The notes beneath the pieces are model-generated. The model did no database searches and was not told the DNA's origin. It was given only the letters and a program-made list of their open reading frames with translations. Shown piece by piece: positions 1-8,298 of a stretch of DNA of 64,000 bases. The stretch covers positions 415,708-479,707 of the forward strand of contig NZ_AXWS01000013.1 in the NCBI RefSeq assembly GCF_000482785.1, in the 5' to 3' direction. The position numbers and the translations under genes were made by a program. Every line of letters starts with the position of its first letter. The first letter of the stretch is position 1. The stretch comes from Derxia gummosa DSM 723 (GTDB taxonomy: Bacteria > Pseudomonadota > Gammaproteobacteria > Burkholderiales > Burkholderiaceae_E).

Positions 1-400
1 GCGCGAGTTCGGCCTCGACCTCGGCGGCCGTCACCACATGGCCGTCGGGCAGATGGCGGAAGTCGAGCTTGACGCCGGGTTGGAAGCACCATTCGAGCGG
101 CACCGCGTCGATCGTGATCGACGGCCGCGCGCCGCCGTTCTTCGCGTCCATCGTCGAATGGAAATGCCAGGGCGCGTCGAGATGGGTGCCGCTGTGCGTG
201 GTGAGCGTCACCCATTCGGCGGCGGCGGCCTCGCCGTCGGGATAGTCGGCGGCGGTCGTGCCCGGCAGCATCGCGAGGAACTCGGGCAGCGTGTCGGCGT
301 GCTTCTGGTAGGTGATCTTCGGCGCGAGCGGCGGCGGGTCGGACAGCACGTCGTTCTCCAGGAAGATCGACAGATCGACGAAGCGGCGGGTCTTGTTCAT
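1..400 (-). CDS. Cyclase / kynurenine-formamidase-like metal hydrolase (3' end outside window)
   Basis: The N-terminal 133 residues of a cyclase-family protein (KynB and related metal-dependent hydrolases) are visible; the C-terminus lies beyond base 1. The signature is HSGTHLDAPWHF, whose His and Asp residues bind the metal in this family, preceded by the usual RFVDLS start. Members hydrolyse amides or lactone-like rings. The ATG at 400 overlaps the stop of the MFS gene in an ATGA, so the two are translationally coupled. It is the most downstream gene of operon A that can be seen, and ring-opening or amide hydrolysis late in a catabolic route is a reasonable guess. The substrate cannot be read from the sequence. 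Confidence 0.82.
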   Translation of the reverse strand, partial: MNKTRRFVDLSIFLENDVLSDPPPLAPKITYQKHADTLPEFLAMLPGTTAADYPDGEAAAAEWVTLTTHSGTHLDAPWHFHSTMDAKNGGARPSITIDAVPLEWCFQPGVKLDFRHLPDGHVVTAAEVEAELA

Positions 401-1554
401 GCGGGGGCCTCCATGGACGGGGAAGGCGCGGCGGCCTGGCGCACGCGCGAGAAGCAGGCGACCGCGACCGCGCCGATGGCGAGCGCGGTCAGGCCGAGGC
501 TCGGATAGCCGAGCGTCTTGACGAGCGTGCCGCCGAGTACCGGGCCGATCGCCGCGCCGGTCATGAGCATCGCGGGCGTCGCGGCGAGCGCGCGGCCGGT
601 CGGGTCGAGCCGCGCGAGCACGCCGAACACGAAGGTGTGCGTGAACAGCATCACCGCCGCGAACACCGACGCCGCCGCCGCCCAGGCACCGAAGCCCGGC
701 GCGGCGCTGATGACCACCGCGAGCGCGGCCTGGACGGCCGGCCCCGCGAGCAGCACGCGCCGCGCCGCGAGCCGGCGTTCGAGCAGCGCCGCAAGCGCGG
801 CCGGGAACAGGTTCACGAAGCCGAGCGCGACCAGCACGCCCGCGACCGCCTCGGCGCCGAAGCCGCGGTCGATGCCCGCGCGTTCGAGGAAGGCGAAGGT
901 CATCGACTGCACGACGGCCATCGCGCCGATGCCCGCGACGCCGAACCAGACGGCCGGCGCGATCGGCGTCGCGCCACGCCCGGTACCGGCGCGCGGCGCG
1001 ACCGGCGCAAGGCGCGGAAAGCCGATCGCCGCGAGCAGCGCCGCGACCGCCATCACGACCGCGAACAGCCGGAACAGCGCCGCGCCGCCGGCCCATGCGA
1101 CGAGCGCCGGCGCGCCCGCGTAGAAGGTGATCGCGAACACGCCGAGCGACATGCCGGCGAGCGCGAAGCCGCGATGCGGCCGGTCGCCGCGCGCGATCGT
1201 CCCGTGCACCGCGCTGAGCGCCGCGCCGACGCACAGGCCCGCGAGCGCATGCAGCGCCGCCATCGCCGCGAAGCCGGCGCAGACCGACACCGCCGCGAAC
1301 ACGAGCGCGCCGGCCGCGAAGCCGCCGAGCGCGACGCGCCGCGCGTCGAGCGCCGCGATGCGCGGCGCGATCGCGAGGCTGCCGCCGACCGCGCCGAGCA
1401 GGAACAGCGTCGCGAGCAGCCCGGCCTGCTGCGCGTCGAAACCGTAGCGCGCGACGAGCGCGCCGACCCAGACCGGCAGCGCGACGAGGTCGAGCATGCC
1501 GGCGCAATGTCCGCCCATGAGCGCGAGGCGGCCGCGCAGGCTTTCGGTGGTCAT
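397..1554 (-). CDS. MFS transporter
   Basis: A 385-residue major facilitator protein with about 12 hydrophobic segments. The first begins near GGHCAGMLDLVALPVWVGAL and the last ends near the basic tail FSRVRQ. The start is the ATG at 1554, which directly follows an in-frame ATC. It lies 17 bases downstream of the flavin hydroxylase gene and overlaps the cyclase gene by 4 bases, so it belongs to operon A. Probable role: uptake of the pathway substrate or release of an intermediate. The short loops and lack of a long central loop resemble small-molecule MFS permeases in general. Substrate unknown. Confidence 0.82.
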   Translation of the reverse strand: MTTESLRGRLALMGGHCAGMLDLVALPVWVGALVARYGFDAQQAGLLATLFLLGAVGGSLAIAPRIAALDARRVALGGFAAGALVFAAVSVCAGFAAMAALHALAGLCVGAALSAVHGTIARGDRPHRGFALAGMSLGVFAITFYAGAPALVAWAGGAALFRLFAVVMAVAALLAAIGFPRLAPVAPRAGTGRGATPIAPAVWFGVAGIGAMAVVQSMTFAFLERAGIDRGFGAEAVAGVLVALGFVNLFPAALAALLERRLAARRVLLAGPAVQAALAVVISAAPGFGAWAAAASVFAAVMLFTHTFVFGVLARLDPTGRALAATPAMLMTGAAIGPVLGGTLVKTLGYPSLGLTALAIGAVAVACFSRVRQAAAPSPSMEAPA

Positions 1555-1571
1555 GATCGTCACCGCCGCGC

Positions 1572-2705
1572 TCAGATCGGCTCGGCCAGCGCGAGCATCG
1601 ACGCGCGCATGATCGCGGCGTGCTCGGCCTTGTCGCCGTCGGGCGTCATCTCGATCTCGCCGAGGCGCGCCGAGTTCTGCACGACCATGCGGCAGCGTTC
1701 CCAGCGCCGCGCCTCGAAGGCGGCGAGCCCGGCCTCGACGCCGTCGGCGCGCGCGAGTTCGTCGGCCAGCACCAGCGCGTCCTCGATGCCGATGCAGGCG
1801 CCCGAGGCGAGGTGGGGCGTGGTCGCATGCACCGTGTCGCCGATGAGCACGACGCGGCCCGCATGCCAGGGGCGCGGCATGAGCATGCCTTCGAGCGGGC
1901 GGTAGACGATGCTCGACCCTTCGTTGATCGATTCGCGGATGGCTCGCAGCAGCGGATCGGTGAAGCCGTCGAGCAGCGCGCGCAGCCTGTCGACGAAAGT
2001 GGCCGGATCGACGCGCTCGTTGACCGGGCGGTGCTCGGTGAGGAACAGGTACATCTCGTCCTTCGACACCGGGTTCACGCCGGGCTTGTTGCCGGCGCCG
2101 ACCCAGAACATGCAGGTCTTGACCTCGGCCGGGCGCGGGAGCACTGCGCGCCAGACGGCCTGGCCGCTGTAGGCGGGCCGGGGCGCGGCTGGGAACAGCG
2201 CCTCGCGCGTCTTCGAGTAGAGGCCGTCGGCGCCGATGACGAGGTCGTAGCGCCCGCCGCTGCCGTCGGTGAACGCGACGGTCGCGCCGTCGGCGTCCTG
2301 CTCGATCGAGGTAAAGGTGCAGCCGAGCTTCACCTTCGCGCCGGCCGCGAGCGTCGCGTCGGCGAGGATGCGCGCGAGTGCCGGACGCATGATCGCGCCG
2401 CCGCCGGGCACATCGTCGCCGGCGATGCGCGGCGTCGGCAGGCTGCCGACCGTCTGGCCGTGCGGCAGGCGCAGTTCCACGCCGTCGGAGGCGGCGCCGA
2501 GTTCGAGAAAGCGGTCGAGGATGCCGAGCTGGCGGAAGGCGCGCAGCGTGGCGCCGCCGAGGCTGATGCCGGCGCCGTAGGAGCGCCAGCCCGCGTCGAT
2601 CTCGACGACGTCGACGCTCGCGCCGAGGCGGCGCAGCTCGATCGCGGCCGACATGCCGCTGAAGCCGCCGCCGATGACGAGCACGCGCAGGGACGGGATG
2701 TTCAT
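1572..2705 (-). CDS. FAD-dependent aromatic monooxygenase (group A), operon A copy
   Basis: A 377-residue class A flavoprotein hydroxylase. It shows the FAD-binding GxGxxG (VIGGGFSG, residues 10-17), the DG motif (DLVIGADGLYSKTR, about 154-167) and the GD motif (IGDTVHATTPHLASG, about 288-302). The family uses NAD(P)H and O2 to hydroxylate phenolic or pyridine rings in the cytoplasm. The start is the ATG at 2705 behind AGGAGGAGA. A paralogue of exactly the same length is encoded at 40906-42039. Followed by a ring-cleavage-type VOC enzyme and a C-C hydrolase, it likely prepares a ring for meta-type cleavage. The exact substrate is not deducible. Confidence 0.88.
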   Translation of the reverse strand: MNIPSLRVLVIGGGFSGMSAAIELRRLGASVDVVEIDAGWRSYGAGISLGGATLRAFRQLGILDRFLELGAASDGVELRLPHGQTVGSLPTPRIAGDDVPGGGAIMRPALARILADATLAAGAKVKLGCTFTSIEQDADGATVAFTDGSGGRYDLVIGADGLYSKTREALFPAAPRPAYSGQAVWRAVLPRPAEVKTCMFWVGAGNKPGVNPVSKDEMYLFLTEHRPVNERVDPATFVDRLRALLDGFTDPLLRAIRESINEGSSIVYRPLEGMLMPRPWHAGRVVLIGDTVHATTPHLASGACIGIEDALVLADELARADGVEAGLAAFEARRWERCRMVVQNSARLGEIEMTPDGDKAEHAAIMRASMLALAEPI

Positions 2706-2761
2706 GATGGGTCTCCTCCTTCGGATGGGCCGGCTGCGTGGCCGTTGCCCTGGGTATGGCG

Positions 2762-2793
2762 GGCGGCGCGCCGTTGGGGGCGCGCGCGCCGCC
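2762..2793. other. Strong GC-rich hairpin between two operon A genes
   Basis: GGCGGCGCGC (2762-2771) and GCGCGCCGCC (2784-2793) form a 10-bp stem with a 12-base loop in the 125-base gap between the VOC and hydroxylase genes. No T-run follows on the minus strand, so it is not an ordinary terminator. It could tune message stability or relative expression within the operon. Confidence 0.45.
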
Positions 2794-2830
2794 GGGATGT
2801 GGCGGTTTGCGGTGGCGCGGCAGAACCGGC

Positions 2831-3784
2831 TCAGTGCGCGCCGGCCTTGGGCGGCGGGCCGCTCGGGAACCAGAGCTGGCGGTGCTGGAACAGGAAGGCC
2901 TGGGAGGTGTCGGCGCCGGCGGGCGCCTCGCGCGCGACCCATTCGCGGTCGTGCAGGTCCATGTCGGCGTCGTACTCGACATGGCAGCCGAAGGGGCTGT
3001 TGAAGTACCAGAACCAGTTCGAGCCGAAGAGGTGGCGGCCCGGCCCCCAGAACGACTGGTAGCCCTTCGCGGCAAACCGGTAGCCGGCCTGGAGCACGTC
3101 GGTCGGCCCGGCCATGTGGAAGGTGAAATGCTCGATGCCCTGCATGAAGGGCGGCGTCTGGATCAGGAACAGCGTGTGGTGGTCGAGCGTGCCGGCCGGT
3201 TGCAGGAAGGGGCCGGTGCCGGTGAAGCGGTCGGTGCAGCGGAAGCCGAGCCGCTCCACGTAGAAGGCTTCGGCCTTCGTCACGTCGGGCACGAAGTACA
3301 CGACATGCGACAGCGTGCGCGGCAGCGCGTCGCGCGTGGTGCTCACGCCGATCTCGTTCGGCCCGCGCTGCGGCGCCGCGCCCGGGGAGTTGACCGGCTC
3401 GGCGCGCAGGTCGAGCGGCTTGCGCACCGTCAGCCGGAAGCCGAGCGCGAAGCCCATGTCGTCGCGCGCCTCGATCGAGCCGTCGGGCAGGGTCGTCACC
3501 TCGCGGTCGCGCCCGAGTTCGGCGGCGATCGCGTCGAGCGTGGCCTGGTCGGGCACGCCGTAGGTGGTCTTGCGCAGCATGCTGCCGGTCGGCAGCGGCG
3601 CGGGCAGCGCGGGGTCGTCGCGGCGGCGCACGACGATGGCCGTGCCGTCGAGCGCCTCGAAGCGGCCGCCGGCCGAGGTCACGCCAACGGGCGCGAGGCC
3701 GTAGTCGGTCAGGTATTGCGCGCAGGCCTCGACGTCATCGACGCCGAAGACGAGTTCGTCGGGTCCGAGAATTTCAAAGGTCAT
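2831..3784 (-). CDS. VOC-superfamily extradiol-type ring-cleavage dioxygenase, operon A copy
   Basis: A 317-residue, two-module VOC protein. The C-terminal module carries the expected 2-His-1-carboxylate Fe(II) site: H160 (LSHVVYF), H219 (IEHFTFH) and E270 (HVEYDADMD). It also has the segment GSNWFWYFNSPFG typical of bacterial extradiol enzymes. Such enzymes cleave catechol-like rings with O2. The start is the ATG at 3784. The paralogue at 43679-44611 keeps all three ligands. It sits between the hydroxylase and the alpha/beta hydrolase, in the logical position for the ring-opening step. Activity is inferred from the conserved metal site; the substrate is unknown. Confidence 0.84.
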   Translation of the reverse strand: MTFEILGPDELVFGVDDVEACAQYLTDYGLAPVGVTSAGGRFEALDGTAIVVRRRDDPALPAPLPTGSMLRKTTYGVPDQATLDAIAAELGRDREVTTLPDGSIEARDDMGFALGFRLTVRKPLDLRAEPVNSPGAAPQRGPNEIGVSTTRDALPRTLSHVVYFVPDVTKAEAFYVERLGFRCTDRFTGTGPFLQPAGTLDHHTLFLIQTPPFMQGIEHFTFHMAGPTDVLQAGYRFAAKGYQSFWGPGRHLFGSNWFWYFNSPFGCHVEYDADMDLHDREWVAREAPAGADTSQAFLFQHRQLWFPSGPPPKAGAH

Positions 3785-3806
3785 GGTGTCGGCTCCAAGG
3801 TGGGAA

Positions 3807-4520
3807 TCAGGTGCCGGCGTGCAGCACGGCTTCGGTGGCGAGCAGGAAGAAGCTGCCGTCGGCCAGCGCCAGGCCCGGACGGACGAGGGCCTCGTCCACC
3901 CAGGCCTGCCACTGCGCCGGCAGCGCGCGGGCGGCGGCCTCGTCGGCGAGCCAGAACTCGTCGATGGCGTCCGCCGGTACCGGGCGGTCGGGCGCGGGCA
4001 GCACGTCGTTCTGCACATGGCCCAGCGCCGGCGCGAACGCGGGCGCCCGCGCCCAGGCCTGCTGGAACCGGGCCGCGTCCACGCCGGGCGCCTTGCGCAG
4101 GAAGCCGAAGCACTTGAAGCCGGCCTGCGCGACCGGGCGCAGTTCGCGCGCGCGGACCGGCATGAAGACGACCGTGGCCTGATCGACGAAGTTGTCCTCG
4201 TCGCCCTTGAGGTGGTCGCGGTAGAACGCCGTCTCGCGCGAGCGGCCGAGGGCGGCGAAATCCGGCACCCAGATCTCGGTCACGAAATCGCGGTTCAGCG
4301 CGAAGGCATCCGTGCCCGGCGCGGTCGCGCGGAAACTGCCGTCGAACACGGCGTTCTGCACATAGCGGCGCGGCGCGTTGGCCGGCTCGGCCGCGATGTA
4401 GCGCAGCACCAGTTCGCCGTGCACATGGCGGATGTGATGGCGGTGCTCGGCCAGCGTGCTGCCGGGCCGGCGGCGGCCGACGATCATCAGCTTCAGGCCG
4501 CGGGGGTCGGGCGTGTTCAT
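3807..4520 (-). CDS. EthD-like protein with two ferredoxin-fold repeats
   Basis: A 237-residue protein that reads as two EthD-type (dimeric alpha-beta barrel) halves. The first starts at LKLMIVGRRRPGSTLAEHR and contains an HHIRHVHG stretch; the second starts at FKCFGFLRKAPGVDAARFQ. EthD-domain proteins accompany oxygenase and cytochrome P450 systems and some act on unstable pathway intermediates, but a general reaction is not established. It lies 22 bases from the VOC gene and 5 bases from the hydrolase gene, firmly inside operon A. Operon B has no equivalent gene, so it may reflect a substrate difference between the two operons. The start is the ATG at 4520. Confidence 0.7.
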   Translation of the reverse strand: MNTPDPRGLKLMIVGRRRPGSTLAEHRHHIRHVHGELVLRYIAAEPANAPRRYVQNAVFDGSFRATAPGTDAFALNRDFVTEIWVPDFAALGRSRETAFYRDHLKGDEDNFVDQATVVFMPVRARELRPVAQAGFKCFGFLRKAPGVDAARFQQAWARAPAFAPALGHVQNDVLPAPDRPVPADAIDEFWLADEAAARALPAQWQAWVDEALVRPGLALADGSFFLLATEAVLHAGT

Positions 4521-4525
4521 GTCGT

Positions 4526-5701
4526 TCAACCCCGGCCGGCGGTGGTGTGGCCGCCGAGCACCTCGGCGACCCAGTCGGCGATGTACGCGCCGGCATTGGC
4601 CGAGTTGTCGAAGCTGGAGTGCTGGACGCCGCCGGTGCGTTCGTCGAACACCTTGAGTTCGCGCTTCGGGCTGTTGACGAGCTGCTCGTACGTGCGCTCG
4701 GCCCACTTGAGCGGGATCTGCGAATCCTTCTGGCCGTGGGTCACGAGAAAGGGCACGCGGATGCGGTCGAGCACGCCGTCGAGATGGACGTTCCCGGCGA
4801 TGCGCATGAAGTCGTCGATGTCCTTCGCGCCCCAGACCCAGCAGACGTGGGCCCAGTAGTGCGGCACCGGGAGGTTGCCTTCCTTCTCCAGCCGGCGCTT
4901 CTGCACGTCGCGCCAGTCGTGGTTGGCGCCCCAGACCACGCCGCAGGCGAAGCGCGGCTCGAAGGCGACGGCGCGCGGGCAGTAGTAGCCGCCGAGCGAG
5001 ACGCCTTCCAGGCCGATGCGCTTCGGGTCCACGTCGGCGCGGGTTTCGAGCCAGTCGAAGACGCGGCTGGCCCAGTGCTCGCTGTCGAAGCGCGCGGTGA
5101 GGCCGCGCAGGCGCAGCGCGTCGCCGGTGCCGGGCTGGTCGATGACGAGCGACGACACGCCGCGCTTCGCGAGCCAGGCCGGCAGGCCGACGAGGTACTT
5201 CATCTCCTTGGTCGAATCGAGGCCGTTGACCTGCACCAGCAGCGGCGCGCGCTCGCCCGGCCTGAGGCCTTCGGCCCGCGTGTAGAGGCCGGTGAGCACC
5301 GTGCCTTCATAGGGAATCTCGACCGGCTCGCAGTTGTCGCCCGCCAGCCGCACGCCCTTCGCAAACGCTTGCAGGAAACGCTGGTACAGCTCGACGCGGC
5401 CCGGCGCGCCGTGGGCCTGGAGCCGCTCGCAGGTGAGGTAGTAGTTGGCGGCGCGCTTGAGCTTGTCGCCGGCCGAGATGAGCCGGCCGCGCGCCTCGTC
5501 CTCGTCGGCGAGGGCGGCGAGCTTGTCGGCCATGCGCGACCAGGTCTCGCGGAAGGCGCGGGTGCCCTCGGCGTCGGGATGCTTCGCGGCGTCCTGCAGC
5601 GGGGCGCACATCTCCTCGATCTCGCCGATGCGGGCGCCCATCTCGATCGACAGATCGACCGAGAGGTTCCAGACATAGTTGGTGGGGAAGTACTTGAACA
5701 T
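4526..5701 (-). CDS. Alpha/beta-hydrolase, 2,6-dihydroxypseudooxynicotine-hydrolase/FrsA type, operon A copy
   Basis: A 391-residue hydrolase with a helical N-terminal cap (about 1-120) and an alpha/beta core. The nucleophile elbow is GVSLGGYY with S235. The probable acid is D326 (THGQKDSQIP) and the probable base H361 (VQHSSFD). The arrangement matches the family of 2,6-dihydroxypseudooxynicotine hydrolase, which breaks a C-C bond next to a ketone. The conserved start MFKYFPTNYVWNLS fixes the ATG at 5701. The copy at 42084-43247 shares the same catalytic positions. After extradiol cleavage a C-C hydrolase is the expected next enzyme, which supports the pathway reading. FrsA-like esterase activity is the alternative. 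Confidence 0.84.
   Translation of the reverse strand: MFKYFPTNYVWNLSVDLSIEMGARIGEIEEMCAPLQDAAKHPDAEGTRAFRETWSRMADKLAALADEDEARGRLISAGDKLKRAANYYLTCERLQAHGAPGRVELYQRFLQAFAKGVRLAGDNCEPVEIPYEGTVLTGLYTRAEGLRPGERAPLLVQVNGLDSTKEMKYLVGLPAWLAKRGVSSLVIDQPGTGDALRLRGLTARFDSEHWASRVFDWLETRADVDPKRIGLEGVSLGGYYCPRAVAFEPRFACGVVWGANHDWRDVQKRRLEKEGNLPVPHYWAHVCWVWGAKDIDDFMRIAGNVHLDGVLDRIRVPFLVTHGQKDSQIPLKWAERTYEQLVNSPKRELKVFDERTGGVQHSSFDNSANAGAYIADWVAEVLGGHTTAGRG
5360..5373. repeat. Recurring palindrome CGCAAACGCTTGCA
   Basis: One mismatch to TGCAARCGYTTGCA. It lies in the QAFA codons of the operon A hydrolase, which use CAA and TTT. Confidence 0.55.
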
Positions 5702-5775
5702 CGTGCTGTCCTTGCTGGCGTGGGCGGAGCGGGGACCGGCCCCGCGAGAGACGGTGGTTGTCGTGGATGGATGGG

Positions 5776-8298
5776 TCAGGTGCCGGGCACCGGCGAGGGC
5801 GCGGGCACGGCGCCGCCGAGGCCGGGCCGCAGCGCCGGCGGTGGCGCGGGCAGGGGCTGGCCGACGGCCTCGGCGGCAGGAGGCGTGGCGGGCGCGGCGC
5901 CGGCATCGCCCGCAGCGGACACGGCGGCGCGCGCGGCCGGCCGGAGCAGGAAGTGCGCGAGCGCCGGGATGAGCACGAGGGCGCCGAGCATGTTCCACAG
6001 GAACATGAAGGCCAGCAGCAGGCCCATGTCGGCCTGGAACCTGATGGGGCTCGCGACCCAGGTGACGACGCCGAGCGCGAGCGTCACGCCGGTCAGCATC
6101 ACGACGCGGCCGGTGAACAGCAGCGCGCGGTAGTAGGCCTCGGACAGGCTCGCGCCCTCGCGCAGCCGCGCCAGCGTCACGCTCAGGATGTAGAGCGCGT
6201 AGTCCACGCCGATGCCCACGCCGAGCGCGATCACCGGCAGCGTCGCCACCTTCACGCCCATGCCGAGCGCCACCATCAGCGCCTCGCAGAGCACCGAGGT
6301 GAGCATCAGCGGCAGCACCGCCACGAGCACCGCGCGCCAGGAGCGGAAGGTGATGAAGCTCAGGAGCACGACCGCGCCATAGACGAGCAGCAGCATCTCG
6401 TGCCACGCGTCCTTCACGACGATGTTGGTCGCCGCCTCGATGCCGGCGCTGCCGGCCGCGAGCAGGAAGCGCGCGTCGTCGCCGTCGTTGTCGGCCGCAA
6501 ACGCTTGCACATGGTTCACGACGCGGCTGAGCGTCTCGGCCTTGTGGTCGCGCAGATAGACGTACATCGTCAGCAGCGAGCAGCTGTCGTTGTAGAGGCC
6601 GCGCGGCGCGCCGGCGGTCACGGTGTTGAGCATGTCCTGGTTGGGCAGGAACTCGTACCACTTGGGATTGGCCTCGTTCAGCCCCGACAGCACGCGGCGG
6701 TTGAGCAGCGCGAGCGTGTTGGTGCTTTCCACGCCGTCGAGCTGGCGCAGCTGCCATTCGAGCGCATCCACCTTGTTGAGCACGCCGTAGCGCGAGCAGC
6801 CGCCGTCGGGCGTCTTCACCATCACCGCGAGCACGTCGCTCGACGCGCCGTAGGCGGCGTTGGTGAAGGCGACATCGCGGTTGTAGCGGCTGTCGGCGCG
6901 CAGCTCGGGGGCGCCCGGGTCGAGATCGCCGATGCTCAGGCGGGTGCTCACCGCATAGCCGGCGGCCGCGAGGATCAGCGCGCCGGTCACCGCCGCCGTC
7001 GCCGCGCCGCGCCGCGTGAAGCGGTCGAGCGCGGCCCAGGCCGGATGCTTCGCGTGGCCGGCGGCATCGGTCTGCTCGGACTTGAGGCTGCGCGCGGCGG
7101 CCTTCGCGCTCACGCCGGTGTAGCTGAGCAGGATGGGCAGCAGGATCAGGTTCGTGAAGATCAGCACCGCGACGCCGATCGACGCCGCCACCGCCAGCTC
7201 GCGGATGACCTGGATGTCGATGACGAGCAGCACCGCGAAGCCCACGGCATCGGCCAGCAGCGCCGTCAGCCCCGCGAGAAACAGCCGGCGGAAGGTCAGC
7301 CGCGCCGCGACCAGCTTGTGCGCGCCCCGGCCGACGTCCTGCATGATCCCGTTCATCTTCTGCGCGCCGTGGCTCATGCCGATGGCAAACACGAGGAAGG
7401 GCACGAGGATCGAGTACGGATCGAGCGACTGGCCGAGCAGCGGCAGCAGGCCGAGCTGCCACACCACCGCGACGAGCGAGGCCGTCACCACCAGCGCGGT
7501 CGAGCGCCAGCAGCGCGTGAACCAGAACACCGCCGCCGGCGCGATCGCGACCGCGACCGCGAAGAAGGCGAGCACCGCGCGCACGCCGTCGATGAGGTCG
7601 CCCACCACCTTGGCGAAGCCGGTGATGTGCAGTTTCACGCCGCGTGACTCGTACCTGGCGCGCAGGGCTTCGAGCCGGTCGGCGAAGGCGCCGTAGTCGA
7701 GCGCGCGGCCCTCGGCATCGACCGGCAGCAGCGGCAGCTGGACGATGCTCGACTTCGCGTCGAGCGCCACGATCTGGCCGATCTCGCCCGAGCGCGCGAT
7801 GTTGGCCGCAAGCGCTTGCAGGTCGGCCGCGCTGCCGGCGTAGCCGTCGGGGATGACCGGGCCGCCTTCGAGGCCGTCCTCGGTCACGCCGACCCAGCGC
7901 ACGTTCGGCGTCCACAGGCTCCTGAAGCCGGTGCGCGCGACGCCGGGCAGCAGGAAGGCTTCGTCGCTGAGCCGGCGCAGCGTGTCGAGATAGGCCGCGT
8001 CGTAGATGCTGCCGGCCGGGTTCTCGACCGCGATGCGCACCGTGTTGCCGAGGCCCTGCAGCTCGTCGCGGTGGTCGAGGTAGTTGCGGATGAACTCGTG
8101 GCGCGCCGGGATGGTCTTCTCGAAGCTCGCGTTGAGCGTGAGCCGCGAGGCCTGCCAGCCGAGCACGAGCGTGACGAGCAGGCAGAGCGCGAGCACGAGC
8201 CAGCGGTGGTTGAAGATCGCGCGCTCGACGAGCGAGCCGGAGCGGACGTCGAAGTCGCCGGGCGCGGGCAGCGCGGCGGGCGGATGCAGCGGGCTCAT
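5776..8298 (-). CDS. MMPL/RND-family inner-membrane transporter, operon A copy
   Basis: An 840-residue MMPL-type RND transporter built from two halves. Each half has a first TM helix, a large periplasmic domain and a bundle of five TM helices (about 32-50, 230-400, 430-455 and 630-790). The second half keeps the GVGIGVDYALY motif (D699) used for proton coupling in MmpL proteins. The equivalent site in the first half is GMSHGAQ (307-313) without an acidic residue. A Pro-rich tail closes the protein. ATGA overlap with the upstream YCF48 gene shows coupled translation. Family members move lipids or other hydrophobic molecules, so it is the likely motor of the envelope module. Confidence 0.88.
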   Translation of the reverse strand: MSPLHPPAALPAPGDFDVRSGSLVERAIFNHRWLVLALCLLVTLVLGWQASRLTLNASFEKTIPARHEFIRNYLDHRDELQGLGNTVRIAVENPAGSIYDAAYLDTLRRLSDEAFLLPGVARTGFRSLWTPNVRWVGVTEDGLEGGPVIPDGYAGSAADLQALAANIARSGEIGQIVALDAKSSIVQLPLLPVDAEGRALDYGAFADRLEALRARYESRGVKLHITGFAKVVGDLIDGVRAVLAFFAVAVAIAPAAVFWFTRCWRSTALVVTASLVAVVWQLGLLPLLGQSLDPYSILVPFLVFAIGMSHGAQKMNGIMQDVGRGAHKLVAARLTFRRLFLAGLTALLADAVGFAVLLVIDIQVIRELAVAASIGVAVLIFTNLILLPILLSYTGVSAKAAARSLKSEQTDAAGHAKHPAWAALDRFTRRGAATAAVTGALILAAAGYAVSTRLSIGDLDPGAPELRADSRYNRDVAFTNAAYGASSDVLAVMVKTPDGGCSRYGVLNKVDALEWQLRQLDGVESTNTLALLNRRVLSGLNEANPKWYEFLPNQDMLNTVTAGAPRGLYNDSCSLLTMYVYLRDHKAETLSRVVNHVQAFAADNDGDDARFLLAAGSAGIEAATNIVVKDAWHEMLLLVYGAVVLLSFITFRSWRAVLVAVLPLMLTSVLCEALMVALGMGVKVATLPVIALGVGIGVDYALYILSVTLARLREGASLSEAYYRALLFTGRVVMLTGVTLALGVVTWVASPIRFQADMGLLLAFMFLWNMLGALVLIPALAHFLLRPAARAAVSAAGDAGAAPATPPAAEAVGQPLPAPPPALRPGLGGAVPAPSPVPGT
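6496..6509. repeat. Recurring palindrome CGCAAACGCTTGCA
   Basis: Same 14-mer inside the MMPL gene of operon A, in the QAFA codons. Confidence 0.55.
7807..7820. repeat. Recurring palindrome CGCAAGCGCTTGCA
   Basis: Inside the MMPL gene of operon A, in the QALA codons, spelled CAA GCG CTT GCG. Confidence 0.6.

Noticed and set aside
397-3075. Very long open frames overlapping real genes in other frames, for example the 892-codon frame here
   Set aside because: They are products of high GC content; only the parts matching known families are real.
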